Position numbers and translations under genes: made by a program | Shown: positions 8,831 through 17,388 of the stretch, one piece after another | How positions within the stretch are numbered: the stretch's first letter is position 1 | How the letters are laid out: every line of letters starts with the position of its first letter | Notes under the pieces: generated by a model | The model's database searches: none | What the model was told of the DNA's origin: nothing | What the model saw: the letters and a program-made list of their open reading frames with translations, nothing else | Origin: Brenneria izadpanahii | Lineage (GTDB): Bacteria; Pseudomonadota; Gammaproteobacteria; Enterobacterales; Enterobacteriaceae | DNA: 64,000 nt | Reading direction: 5' to 3' | NCBI RefSeq assembly: GCF_017569925.1 | Contig: NZ_CP050854.1 | Coordinates: 3,534,001-3,598,000, forward strand

Positions 8831-8970
8831 AATTACCCCCTCCCGCCCTCCCCCTTGCCAGGGGGAGGAGATAACGCCGGATCTGCTCCCTCCCCTGCGA
8901 GGAGAGAACGCCGGATTTGCTCCCTCCCCTGCGAAGGGGAGGGCCGGGGTGGGGTCAGAAACACAGGGTA
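8831..8970. repeat. Intergenic palindromic repeat, copy 1
   Basis: C/G-rich composite: TTACCCCCTCCC, then the palindrome CCCCTTGCCAGGGG, two diverged CTCCCTCCCCTGCGA modules separated by near-identical GAACGCCGGAT stretches, ending CGAAGGGGAGGGCCGGGGTG. The same arrangement occurs at 22014-22205, 28586-28733 and 49915-50290. It fills most of the 299-nt gap between the permease at 8702 and the PLP enzyme at 9002 and may act as a transcription attenuator. No coding capacity. Confidence 0.8.
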
Positions 8971-9001
8971 ACGCTCTTTTTCAAACAGATTGGTGAATTA
9001 A

Positions 9002-10228
9002 ATGCCCATAACGCAACATAACAATCAGACCGGCCATGACGCTGCGGCCGCAGAAGACAACCACGCGCTGTTACGCCTTTGCGCCGCTCGCCTCGACGCC
9101 CTGAAGAACGATCGCATCGTACTCTACGCCGGCGCCAATTTACCCAGCGAAGCGGCTATCGCCGCCTACTCGCCGGCGCTGAGCGCCTATCCGGCCATGG
9201 GCCCCCGGTTCGCCAAGGAGCAGCCGGACACCGATCTGGTGTCGAAACTGGAAGCCGCCGTGGAAAACGAAATCAACGCCCTGTTCGGTTCGCTATGGGC
9301 GGAAACCCGGCTGGCGAACTGCACGACGGCGAATCTGGCGGTATTTCATGCATTTTCCCAACCCGGCGATCTGCTGCTGGCGCCGGCCGCGGCCCACGGC
9401 GGCCACTTGAGCCAGCGCCGCGGAGGAACGCCCGAACTGGCGGGGCTGAAAGTGATGGATTTGCCGTACGACGCGGAAAACGACGCTCTGGACGCCGCCG
9501 CGGCCGCCGAGATGGTCCTTGCCGAGAAGCCCAAACTGGTGATGCTGGGCCGTTCGGTGATGATCAAAGCCGACGATATCGCGCCGGTGGTCGCCAGCGC
9601 GCACCGGGTCGGCGGCAAAGTCATTTTCGATGCATCCCATGTGCTGGGGCTGATTGCCGGAGGAATGTTTCCCAATCCGCTGGCGTTGGGCGTCGATATC
9701 ATGACCAGTTCGACCTATAAAACCTTCCCTGGACGCCCGCACAGCATTATTGCCGGCCGTAATGCGCAGGATCGTCAGCGCCTGTCGCAGTTGATTGAAA
9801 GCCGGATGATCGCCAACTGCGATGCCGGTTGCCTTCCGTCGCTGCTGGTTACGCTGATGGAAACCCGGCGCAACGGCGGCGGCTATGCGCGGCAGATTTG
9901 CCGCAACACGGCCGCGATGGCCGCCGCGCTGCGGGCAATGAACGTGGCGGTGATCGCCGCGCCGCCGCATCAAACCGCCACCCACCAGCTATTGATCCCG
10001 ATGGACTCATCGCTGTCGCCGAAAGCGGCCATCACCGCCCTTGAACAGCACGGCATTCTGGTCGGCTCCTGCGCCGATCCGCGAGCGCCGAATGAATTCG
10101 CGCTGCGCGTCGGCACGCAATTTATGACGCGGCAGGGAAACAACGAAGAGGACTTTGCGGCTATCGCCCAAAAGCTGGCGCAATTGCTGGAGAAAACGGC
10201 GGCGGGCCGTATGCGCTATCGGGAATAA
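9002..10228 (+). CDS. SHMT-fold PLP-dependent enzyme, divergent from GlyA
   Basis: 408 aa, fold type I. SHMT hallmarks: HGGHLS (132-137), FDASHVLGLIAGG (209-221) with the Asp and His that contact the cofactor (D210, H213), PLP lysine K240 in TSSTYKTFPG, and ALRVGTQ (R369, the substrate-carboxylate arginine). Two features argue against true serine hydroxymethyltransferase: the stretch that is ASEN in GlyA is AGAN here, so the folate-handling Glu is Ala45, and the Tyr pair before GG is missing (AMGPRFAKEQ). A beta-hydroxy-amino-acid aldolase or racemase activity is plausible. It follows the amino-acid importer, so it may act on the imported compound. Confidence 0.75.
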   Translation: MPITQHNNQTGHDAAAAEDNHALLRLCAARLDALKNDRIVLYAGANLPSEAAIAAYSPALSAYPAMGPRFAKEQPDTDLVSKLEAAVENEINALFGSLWAETRLANCTTANLAVFHAFSQPGDLLLAPAAAHGGHLSQRRGGTPELAGLKVMDLPYDAENDALDAAAAAEMVLAEKPKLVMLGRSVMIKADDIAPVVASAHRVGGKVIFDASHVLGLIAGGMFPNPLALGVDIMTSSTYKTFPGRPHSIIAGRNAQDRQRLSQLIESRMIANCDAGCLPSLLVTLMETRRNGGGYARQICRNTAAMAAALRAMNVAVIAAPPHQTATHQLLIPMDSSLSPKAAITALEQHGILVGSCADPRAPNEFALRVGTQFMTRQGNNEEDFAAIAQKLAQLLEKTAAGRMRYRE

Positions 10229-10420
10229 CCGTCCGCCCTGGGAGGAGCCGAGCCGCCCGCGCGCGCGCGCAATAAAATGGTCATTATTGATCTATAGGCA
10301 ATTATCTTTCGCAATTATGCCACTATATCTACGATATCAGGCTGCCATAATGACTATCTCGTTGACGGTAAGCGTCACGTAGCCATATGGAATAATTGAG
10401 AAATTCAATATTGCTATTTT

Positions 10421-10427
10421 TCAGGAG
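10421..10427 (+). promoter_or_regulatory. Strong ribosome-binding site of dkgB
   Basis: A near-perfect Shine-Dalgarno AGGAGGT lies 8 nt before the ATG at 10436. The preceding gap from 10229 holds only a short GC dinucleotide run (about 10258-10270) and A/T-rich sequence with no further gene. Confidence 0.7.
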
Positions 10428-10435
10428 GTAAAGAT

Positions 10436-11242
10436 ATGACTATTCCTGCGTTTGGAGTGGGAACGTTCCGTTTGACCGGCCAGGTAGTTATCGATTCCGT
10501 CCGTAATGCGCTGGATGTGGGATACCGCGCGATCGACACCGCCCAGATTTACAATAATGAGGCGGAAGTGGGCCGGGCCGTGGCTGAATCCGGCATCGAT
10601 CGCGATTCGTTATTCATCACCACCAAAATCTGGGTGGATAATTACGCCAAAGACAAGCTGATCCCCAGTCTGCAAGAAAGTCTGAAAAAATTACGCACGG
10701 ATTATGTGGACCTGACGTTAATTCACTGGCCCGCCCCCGGCAACGGCGTCGGCGTGGATGAATTCATGACCGCGCTGGCCGAAGCCAAAGCGCAGGGCTT
10801 AAGCCGTCAGATCGGCATCTCCAATTTTCCCATCGCTGAAACGCAAGCGGCGATGGCAGCGGTAGGAAAAGATCAGATCGCCACCAATCAAATAGAATTA
10901 AGCCCTTATTTGCAAAGCCCCAAGCTGGTTTCTTTCCTGAAACAGCAAAATATCGCTATTACCTCATACATGACATTGGCGTATGGCAAGATACTGAAAG
11001 ACAAAGTCATTAACGCCATCGCCCAACGGCATCAGGCAACGGCGGCTCAGGTGGCGCTGGCCTGGGCGCTACAGTCCGGATTTTCGGTCATACCGTCATC
11101 AACCAAGCGGGAAAACCTGGCCAGCAATTTACTGGCGCAACAGCTCACGCTGACGCAGGCCGATATGGCGGAGATCGCCGCTCTGGATCGCGGCGGCCGC
11201 GAGGTCAGTCCCGATGGGCTGGCCGCTCGCTGGGACGATTAA
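10436..11242 (+). CDS. dkgB: 2,5-diketo-D-gluconate reductase B (aldo/keto reductase)
   Basis: Cytoplasmic NADPH-dependent reductase of small ketones and aldehydes, 268 aa against 267 in E. coli, similar along the whole length. The aldo/keto reductase tetrad is visible: Asp in [18 protein letters not shown], the following Tyr, Lys in [10 protein letters not shown], and His in [11 protein letters not shown]. The NADPH-binding [10 protein letters not shown] is near the C-terminus. Monocistronic by layout. Methylglyoxal and 2,5-diketogluconate reduction are known for the family. Whether it touches aldehydes made by neighbouring pathways is unknown. Confidence 0.95.
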   Translation: MTIPAFGVGTFRLTGQVVIDSVRNALDVGYRAIDTAQIYNNEAEVGRAVAESGIDRDSLFITTKIWVDNYAKDKLIPSLQESLKKLRTDYVDLTLIHWPAPGNGVGVDEFMTALAEAKAQGLSRQIGISNFPIAETQAAMAAVGKDQIATNQIELSPYLQSPKLVSFLKQQNIAITSYMTLAYGKILKDKVINAIAQRHQATAAQVALAWALQSGFSVIPSSTKRENLASNLLAQQLTLTQADMAEIAALDRGGREVSPDGLAARWDD

Positions 11243-11280
11243 TCGCTCGGAAACCAAGAAGAGACAGCCGCTTTTCCCTA

Positions 11281-11296
11281 CCCCTGTTATCAGGGG
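11281..11296 (+). terminator. Hairpin between dkgB and ydhP
   Basis: CCCCTG-TTAT-CAGGGG, perfect 6-bp arms, 39 nt after the dkgB stop. It lacks a T tract. The core resembles the CCCCTTGTCAGGGG palindrome of the longer intergenic repeats, so it may be a single-module relic of that family instead of a dedicated terminator. Confidence 0.35.
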
Positions 11297-11407
11297 CGGG
11301 GATACTGCTGTTCGTTCTCATTTATTTTTCCAGTCACTTGCGCCGATAACGAATTCCGCAAAAAAACCGGGACGGTTACGGCATTTTTCTATCAGGATCG
11401 GCTGTTG

Positions 11408-12565
11408 ATGAAACTCAATTTTCCACTGGTGGCCTTAGCCACAGGCGCATTCGCCATTGGTACTACAGAATTCTCTCCGATGGGATTATTACCGGTTATT
11501 GCTCGCGGCGTCGATGTCTCCATTCCCGCCGCCGGCATGTTAATCAGCGCCTATGCGATTGGCGTAATGGTTGGCGCGCCGATTATGACCCTATTGCTGT
11601 CGCGTTATTCTCATCGCAGCGCATTGATTTTCCTGATGAGCATTTTCACGCTGGGAAATCTGTTATCGGCCGTTGCGCCCAATTATACGGTGCTGTTGAT
11701 TTCACGGCTGATTACCAGCCTGAATCACGGCGCTTTCTTCGGCCTTGGCTCGGTGGTGGCCGCCAGCGTGGTCACCAAAGATAAGCAGGCCAGCGCCGTC
11801 GCCACTATGTTTATGGGGCTGACCATCGCCAATATCGGCGGCGTTCCGGCGGCGACCTGGCTTGGAGAAATGATCGGCTGGCGCATGTCTTTCGCCGCCA
11901 CATCGCTACTGGGACTGGCGGCGATGCTGAGCCTGTTGCTGTCGCTGCCGCCGGGCGGCAATAAGGGGAAACGTCCTCAGGTTCGTCAGGAATTAGCGGT
12001 ACTGACCCGCCCGGTCGTCGTGGTGTCGTTGCTGACCACCGTCCTGGGCGCCGGAGCCATGTTCACCCTGTATACCTATATTTCGCCGGTGCTGACGACC
12101 CTCACCCACGCGTCGCCGGGTTTCATCACCGCCATGTTGATATTAATCGGGATAGGGTTTTCTCTCGGCAACTATTTGGGCGGACGCCTGGCCGATCGAT
12201 CGCTGAACGGCACGCTGAAAGGCTTTTTTCTGCTGCTGATCGTAACGATGCTGGCAATCCCCTGGCTGGCCAGAAGTGAAATCGGCGCGGCATTCAGCAT
12301 GGTCGTGTGGGGGATGGCGACGTTCGGCGTCGTGCCGCCGCTACAGATGAATGTTATGCGGGTCGCTCATGAAGCGCCAGGATTGTCCTCATCGGTCAAT
12401 ATCGGGGCCTTCAATCTGGGCAATGCGTTAGGGGCCGCCGCGGGCGGCGCGGCGATCGCCGGAGGGCTGGGCTACGCCTACATCCCGGTAATCGGAGCGT
12501 TGGTCGCCGTCGTCGGGCTGCTGCTGGTGCTGTACTATACCCGCAGTCTGCGCCCGCAGACCTGA
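11408..12565 (+). CDS. ydhP: MFS transporter YdhP
   Basis: Twelve-helix inner-membrane major-facilitator protein of the drug:H+ antiporter group, 385 aa. The sequence follows E. coli YdhP closely, including IGTTEFSPMGLLPVIARGVD, SLNHGAFFGLGSVVAASVV, ATMFMGLTIANIGGVPAATW and SSSVNIGAFNLGNALGAAAG. I start at the ATG at 11408 (MKLNFP, matching the E. coli protein) and not at the TTG one codon earlier. Physiological substrate not known to me. It converges with the oxidoreductase operon that ends at 12590. Confidence 0.93.
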   Translation: MKLNFPLVALATGAFAIGTTEFSPMGLLPVIARGVDVSIPAAGMLISAYAIGVMVGAPIMTLLLSRYSHRSALIFLMSIFTLGNLLSAVAPNYTVLLISRLITSLNHGAFFGLGSVVAASVVTKDKQASAVATMFMGLTIANIGGVPAATWLGEMIGWRMSFAATSLLGLAAMLSLLLSLPPGGNKGKRPQVRQELAVLTRPVVVVSLLTTVLGAGAMFTLYTYISPVLTTLTHASPGFITAMLILIGIGFSLGNYLGGRLADRSLNGTLKGFFLLLIVTMLAIPWLARSEIGAAFSMVVWGMATFGVVPPLQMNVMRVAHEAPGLSSSVNIGAFNLGNALGAAAGGAAIAGGLGYAYIPVIGALVAVVGLLLVLYYTRSLRPQT

Positions 12566-12589
12566 GATCGGGGAAAGACCGCGGCGCAG

Positions 12590-13555
12590 CTACACCGGCG
12601 GCGCCGCGTTCGCCCAGGCTCTAAGCTCACGCCAGCGTTCATCGCGGGCGGCGGCCAGCGCGCTCAGCAGCTCGGGCTCCAGCGATTTAAACCGCCCCTG
12701 CTCCGAAAAATAACTTTCCAGCGGCGCAAACCGGTTAGGATTACGGTTAATGGTCAGCGCCCCTTGCTGGTATTCCAGCAGCGGCCAAAGTCCGGTATCC
12801 ACCACGCTTTTGCCCAGCGCGATGGTGCTGTCGCTGGCGCACCCCCAGCCGGTGGGACAAGGCGCAAACACATGCAGAAAGGCCGGGCCATCGACGGTGG
12901 CGGCCTTCTCCAGCTTTTTCAATAGATCGGACGGCTGCCCCACGCTGGCGGTGGCGGCATAGGGCACATGATGGGCCGCCGCGATCTGCAACAGGTCTTT
13001 TTTATGACTGCGCCATCCCTGCCGGGCCGTCGGCGGCGCGGCGTCAAGAACGTCGCCCGGACGTTTTTCGCCGTTGAGGTGGTAAGGCTTGAAACCGGAC
13101 GGCGACGTGGTGGTTTTCGCCCCCCAGGGGGTGGCGCCGCTCTTCTGAATGCCGGTGTTCATATAGGCTTCGTTGTCGTAGCAAATATAGATAATGCGCT
13201 CCTGGCGATCGAACGCCCCGGACAGGGATTGCAGACCAATATCCGCCGTGGCGCCGTCGCCGGCGAAGCCCACCACCGGAATATCGGTGATGCCTTTGGC
13301 GCGCAATGCCGCCGCCAGCCCTGAGAGCACTGCCCCGGTCGCCGCGAACGGCGCGATCATCGCATTCACGCCCACCGCCATTTGCGGATAGATAAAACCG
13401 ACCGCCGACATACAGCCCGCCGGGATCACCACATGGCTTTTCGGACCGAAAACCTTTAGCGCCAGACGCACCACCAGGCTGCCGCCGCAGCCCGCACAGG
13501 CTTTATGACCGACAAAATACTCCTCCGGCGGCAGGTTTTTAATCGATATGGACAT
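12590..13555 (-). CDS. 2-oxoacid:ferredoxin oxidoreductase, beta (TPP-binding) subunit
   Basis: 321 aa, catalytic thiamine-diphosphate subunit. GHKACAGCGGSLVVRL near residue 17 supplies Cys residues typical of the beta subunit. GFAGDGATADIGLQS (near 95) with YDNEAYMNTGIQKSG is the TPP/Mg motif, and FAPCPTGWG is conserved in the pyruvate/2-ketoacid group. The frame stays open to 13708, but the ATG at 13555 (MSISIKNLPPEEYF) has GCAGGAGAG upstream and overlaps the alpha gene by 17 nt. Last gene of the minus-strand operon. Acyl specificity not readable; the neighbouring aryl-CoA ligase suggests an aromatic 2-oxoacid. Confidence 0.9.
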   Translation of the reverse strand: MSISIKNLPPEEYFVGHKACAGCGGSLVVRLALKVFGPKSHVVIPAGCMSAVGFIYPQMAVGVNAMIAPFAATGAVLSGLAAALRAKGITDIPVVGFAGDGATADIGLQSLSGAFDRQERIIYICYDNEAYMNTGIQKSGATPWGAKTTTSPSGFKPYHLNGEKRPGDVLDAAPPTARQGWRSHKKDLLQIAAAHHVPYAATASVGQPSDLLKKLEKAATVDGPAFLHVFAPCPTGWGCASDSTIALGKSVVDTGLWPLLEYQQGALTINRNPNRFAPLESYFSEQGRFKSLEPELLSALAAARDERWRELRAWANAAPPV

Positions 13556-14888
13556 AGGAACTCTCCTGCTCATCAGAGGAAACGCCGGTCGCGTTCTGGC
13601 CGGGTGACGGCGGCTCAATGCCGAGAAAGCGCAGATCCGGCGCCTCAGCGGAGCGGACCGGCGGCCGCAATAATTCGCCATACAGCCGGACCACGTCTTC
13701 CAGCCCAATCTCCTGCCCCCCCAAACCGGCGATCTGGTTGATCACATAGGGCAGACGCCGGCCGGTCACGCTGGCATAGTCAAACAAGGCGGCTTTGACC
13801 TCCACCGCCACCGCGCCCTGCTGACCGAAAGAGATGTCTTTCTCCAGCACGGCGATAGCCTGCGCCGTCCGGGTTCGATGCCGGCCAAACAGCGCGTAGA
13901 GCAACGCCGCCTGCGGGAAAGGCCGCAGATAACGTAAACGCAGCAGCCCGACCGCTTCTCCCCGCGCGCGCAGCGTATCGACGGCGCTGCGCACCGTACC
14001 GGCGACGCTGCCGAGCGTAATGATGATCCGCTCGGCGTCATCAAGCCGGTAACGCTCAATAACGCCATCCGTCAGCCCCTCCTCGCCGCGGCCGAAATGG
14101 GATTGAAACCGCCGGCTGATGGCGGCGATTTCGCTCAACGCGCCGCGCATCGCCTGATGTTGCAGATACTTGAATTCGGTATATTCCCCCGGCCCGGCGG
14201 TAATCGCCAGGCTTTGCGGATCGCCAAGGCTGAAGGTTCCCGGCGCGCCGTCGGCAAAAAAACGCGCCGGTAGGAAGGCATCGACCAGCGCCTGAGCGGG
14301 CAATCGCACCGGCTCGTAGGTATGCGTCAGGACAAAGCCATCCAGATTAATCATCACCGGCGTACGAACGGCAGGATGCTCGGCCAACGCATAGGCTTGA
14401 ATAACCAGATCCAGACTTTCCTGCGCCGTTTCGGCGTAAACCTGGATCCAGCCGCTGGAAAGCTGGGAAAGGGAGTCGCTTTGATCGCCATAGATATTCC
14501 ACGGCAGCGCCAGCGCCCGGTTGGCATTCATCATCACCAGCGGGAAGCGTCCTCCCGCGCTGTACGGCAAACACTCGGCCATATACAGCAGCCCCTGCGA
14601 TGAGGTGGCGGTAAAGGTGCGCACGCCCATCGCGGCGCTGCCCATCACCAGCGACAGCGCCGAATGTTCCGACTCCACATGGACAAATTCGGCGTCAAGC
14701 TCTCCCTCCTCCACCATTTCCGCCAGGCGCTCCACCACCACCGTTTGCGGCGTGATGGGATAAGCGGCGATCACCGCGGGCCGGCACAAGCGCACGCCAT
14801 AAGCGACGGCTTCATCGCCAGACAGGAACAGACGTTCGCCATCGTGGCGCTCATGCGCATGCGGGTCGGCCGTTAAAGGTTTGCTCAT
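13539..14888 (-). CDS. 2-oxoacid:ferredoxin oxidoreductase, alpha subunit
   Basis: 449 aa. Domain I carries AAYPITPQTVVVERLAEM near residue 40 and EFVHVESEHSALSLVMGSA, the substrate/TPP interface of the pyruvate-ferredoxin oxidoreductase family. Domain II is the transketolase C-terminal-like part (IIITLGSVAGTVRSAVDTLR near 290). It pairs with the beta subunit to convert a 2-oxoacid plus CoA to acyl-CoA, CO2 and reduced ferredoxin. The C-terminal 30 residues after LRFLGIEPP are low-complexity. The gene overlaps beta by 17 nt and follows the ferredoxin subunit by 33 nt. Confidence 0.9.
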   Translation of the reverse strand: MSKPLTADPHAHERHDGERLFLSGDEAVAYGVRLCRPAVIAAYPITPQTVVVERLAEMVEEGELDAEFVHVESEHSALSLVMGSAAMGVRTFTATSSQGLLYMAECLPYSAGGRFPLVMMNANRALALPWNIYGDQSDSLSQLSSGWIQVYAETAQESLDLVIQAYALAEHPAVRTPVMINLDGFVLTHTYEPVRLPAQALVDAFLPARFFADGAPGTFSLGDPQSLAITAGPGEYTEFKYLQHQAMRGALSEIAAISRRFQSHFGRGEEGLTDGVIERYRLDDAERIIITLGSVAGTVRSAVDTLRARGEAVGLLRLRYLRPFPQAALLYALFGRHRTRTAQAIAVLEKDISFGQQGAVAVEVKAALFDYASVTGRRLPYVINQIAGLGGQEIGLEDVVRLYGELLRPPVRSAEAPDLRFLGIEPPSPGQNATGVSSDEQESSYVHID

Positions 14889-14921
14889 CGCTGTTCTCCC
14901 TTGCCGGCATGGCGCCGTGCG

Positions 14922-15368
14922 TTACTCATGATGTTGCGCCTCCGCCGATAGCGGTTCGAACTCGCTCGCCATGACGATGGCGTCCTTGGGGCATTCCCGC
15001 GCGCAGATGCCGCAGCCCTTGCACCACTCGGCCAGTAACCGCGGATAGTTGTCTCGGGTATTCGCCAGCGCGCCGTCCGGGCAGAGCAGCACGCACAGGT
15101 TGCAGCAAATACAGGCGCTGTCTTCGATTTTCGGCCGCAAGGTGCGCCAGCCGCTGTTTTCCGCCGCCAGATAACCCGAAGTAAGCTGCGGCGACGCGGG
15201 CCATTGCTGTAAGCCGGGCTTTTGATGAACCCGCAGCCGGCAGGGGCCCTGCAACGTCACGGGCCGCGGATCCTGACTGACTCCGCCTTTGCGGGCGCGG
15301 CGGGGACGTTCGCAAGCGGCCTCATCCGGCAATGCGCCGTCTCCCCGTCTTCCGGTAGAATCACGCAT
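14922..15368 (-). CDS. 2-oxoacid:ferredoxin oxidoreductase, delta (2[4Fe-4S] ferredoxin) subunit
   Basis: 148 aa. Two cluster motifs near the C-terminus: CICCNLCVLLCP and CKGCGICARECP, both CxxCxxCxxxCP, so an 8Fe ferredoxin that takes electrons from the TPP site. The frame is open up to 15722, but that part only mirrors the gamma gene. The ATG at 15368 overlaps the gamma stop by 8 nt and is the sensible start. The first 75 residues are basic and weakly conserved, longer than the typical 100-aa PorD. Confidence 0.85.
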   Translation of the reverse strand: MRDSTGRRGDGALPDEAACERPRRARKGGVSQDPRPVTLQGPCRLRVHQKPGLQQWPASPQLTSGYLAAENSGWRTLRPKIEDSACICCNLCVLLCPDGALANTRDNYPRLLAEWCKGCGICARECPKDAIVMASEFEPLSAEAQHHE

Positions 15369-16005
15369 GCGCCGTCTCCTGAAGCGCCGCCGTCCGATGA
15401 TGGGCGGCCAGCCACTCGGCCAGCGGCCTCGCGATATCTTTCTCCGTGCGGCCAAACCGCTCGGCGGCGTCAAACGCCGCCAGGTTGCGGCGGACCCGCT
15501 CCGGCAACGGCGCGGGAGAACGCCAGTGGGGGGCGAACTCGGAAATAACGGCGTTTTCCAGCGCGGAAGACGGAAGCAAGGAGAGCAGCCCGTTGAGTAT
15601 GCCGAGCAGCACGGTGTTGATATGCCGGCTCCCCAGATGGCGCTCGGCAAGCGCGCTCGCCGGAACGCGCCATTCCAGCCCATAAGGCCGTGGCTGAAAA
15701 CGCTGCTCATGCTTGCCGTCAATCAGAATCAACGATCCGGCGGCAAGCTGTTCGGCGCGTAGCTGCGGCAATAATGTGTCGTCCATCACCACCGCGATCT
15801 GGGCCTGACGCGCCGGACTGCGGTCGCGGATGGGCGAATGGGATAGCCGGGTGTAGGCATAGACCGGCGCGCCCCGGCGTTCAGGGCCGAAAGAGGGAAA
15901 GGCCATCGCCTCAAGATCGGCAAAACGGACCGCTCCCAGCCCCAGCAGTCGGGCCGCGGTAAAAGCGCCCTGGCCTCCCCGCCCCAGCCAAAGAATATCA
16001 AGCAT
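15361..16005 (-). CDS. 2-oxoacid:ferredoxin oxidoreductase, gamma subunit
   Basis: 214 aa. It begins MLDILWLGRGGQGAFTAARLLG, the glycine-rich signature of the gamma (CoA-interacting) domain, continues with SFGPERRGAPVYAYTRLS and ends in a region (residues 115-150, NTVLLGILNGLL) conserved in the family. A C-terminal extension of about 40 residues is rich in Arg and Ala. Gene order gamma-delta-alpha-beta is that of archaeal-type POR/VOR operons, unlike the single-chain NifJ/YdbK normally found in Enterobacterales. Confidence 0.88.
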   Translation of the reverse strand: MLDILWLGRGGQGAFTAARLLGLGAVRFADLEAMAFPSFGPERRGAPVYAYTRLSHSPIRDRSPARQAQIAVVMDDTLLPQLRAEQLAAGSLILIDGKHEQRFQPRPYGLEWRVPASALAERHLGSRHINTVLLGILNGLLSLLPSSALENAVISEFAPHWRSPAPLPERVRRNLAAFDAAERFGRTEKDIARPLAEWLAAHHRTAALQETAHA

Positions 16006-16044
16006 ATTGATGCTACGCCTCTTATGGTGTTTTATCGGTGAGAT

Positions 16045-17379
16045 CTAGAGCGCGCAGGCGCTACGAGTATCGATAACGCGTTTCGCTTTATGGGTGTGGC
16101 GGGGAAGAGTTTCCGGCGCCAGCAGCAGCACCCGTTTGGGACGAACGCCAAGCCGGGCTTTAATCTCCTGATGCAGACGCGCTTCCAGCAGGCCATCCTC
16201 TTCGCCCACATTGCCGTTACGTTCGACTTCGAGATCAAAACGCGTCAGGCGCTCTTCTTCATACAGCGTGATGCGGTATTCGCCATTGAGTTCCGGCGTA
16301 GCGCGCACTATCGCCTCCAGATCGCCAGGAAAGACATTCACGCCGGAGACGATAAACATATCGTCTTTGCGCCCGGTGACCGTGATGCGCACATGGGTGC
16401 GGCCGCAGGCGCAGGGCGAATGGTCGGCGATGATAATATCCCCGGTGCGAAAACGGATCATCGGACGCGCCCGTTTGGTCAGCGTGGTCAGCACCATTTC
16501 CCCCGGTTGGCCGTCCGGCACCGGCTCATCGGTTACCGGGTCCAGCACTTCCAGCAGAATATCGTCCTCCGCCAGATGCAGACCGTTCTTCTCTTCACAG
16601 GAGCCGGCGCAGGCGCCGTAAATATCGGAGATGCCATAAAAATCATAAACCTGAACGCCCCAGCGCGCTTCAATGGCCCGCCGGGTTTCCGGGATCGAGC
16701 CGCCAGGCTCGCCGCATACGATAATACGCTTAAGCGCCAGATCCCGGCGCGGATCGATCCCCTGATCAATCGCCGTTTCCCCCAGATGCCAGGCATAAGA
16801 CGGCGTGGTCCAGGTTATGGTGGGCCGGAAGGTTTTCATGATATACAGCAGACGATCGGATGGGATAGTGCCGGCCCAAAAGCAGAGCGCTCCCAGCTTT
16901 TGAGCGCCGATAACATCCGGCCCGCCGACGAAAAGCGTGAAATTGAGCGCGTGCACATAGCGATCGTCGGGACGCATGCCGATGGCCCAGAAAAGCCGGG
17001 CCTGAATATCCTGATAGCGTTCAAAATCGTCCGCGCTGAAAGGGCTCAGCGTCGGCGAGCCGGTACTGCCTGACGACGCGGAGACGAATACCACCTGCTC
17101 TTCAGGTATGGCCAGAATATCGCCCAGCAAGGGCGCGGCATCCTGCCTCTCCCGTTCAATCCGCTTATCGATAAAGGGGTAACGGCGCAGATCGTCAAGC
17201 CGGCGTAAATCTTCGGGATGTACCCCCGCCCGCTCAAACGCTTCCCGGTAGTAAAGGGAGTGCGCGTAAGCATGAGTGAGCGTGTTTTTTAACCGTTGCA
17301 GTTGCAGCGCCTCAAGATCCTGACGGGGCAGTATCTCCACCTCATCCCAATAACGCCGATAAGCTGTTGTGCTAGTCAT
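16045..17379 (-). CDS. Phenylacetate-CoA ligase family (PaaK-like) AMP-forming ligase
   Basis: 444 aa, the usual PaaK length. Visible: P-loop SASSGSTGSPTLSPFS near residue 100, core motif YDFYGISDIYGACAG near 245, ATP/hinge motifs MIRFRTGDIIIAD near 315 and ITVGRKDDM-like VTGRKDDMFIVSGVNVFP near 340, and a terminal lysine region (RHTHKAKRVIDTR). The reaction would be aryl- or arylacetic acid plus ATP and CoA to acyl-CoA. It is encoded 39 nt upstream of the oxidoreductase gamma gene, so ligase and oxidoreductase would make or use the same kind of acyl-CoA. Substrate unproven. Confidence 0.87.
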   Translation of the reverse strand: MTSTTAYRRYWDEVEILPRQDLEALQLQRLKNTLTHAYAHSLYYREAFERAGVHPEDLRRLDDLRRYPFIDKRIERERQDAAPLLGDILAIPEEQVVFVSASSGSTGSPTLSPFSADDFERYQDIQARLFWAIGMRPDDRYVHALNFTLFVGGPDVIGAQKLGALCFWAGTIPSDRLLYIMKTFRPTITWTTPSYAWHLGETAIDQGIDPRRDLALKRIIVCGEPGGSIPETRRAIEARWGVQVYDFYGISDIYGACAGSCEEKNGLHLAEDDILLEVLDPVTDEPVPDGQPGEMVLTTLTKRARPMIRFRTGDIIIADHSPCACGRTHVRITVTGRKDDMFIVSGVNVFPGDLEAIVRATPELNGEYRITLYEEERLTRFDLEVERNGNVGEEDGLLEARLHQEIKARLGVRPKRVLLLAPETLPRHTHKAKRVIDTRSACAL

Positions 17380-17388
17380 GACATGCCC

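Noticed and set aside
9002-10228. Annotation as glyA (serine hydroxymethyltransferase)
   Set aside because: The catalytic Glu and Tyr pair of true SHMT are missing, and the gene sits in an amino-acid uptake context.
14922-15722. 266-codon version of the ferredoxin subunit
   Set aside because: The first 118 codons only mirror the gamma gene in another frame; the ATG at 15368 gives the proper 148-aa subunit.
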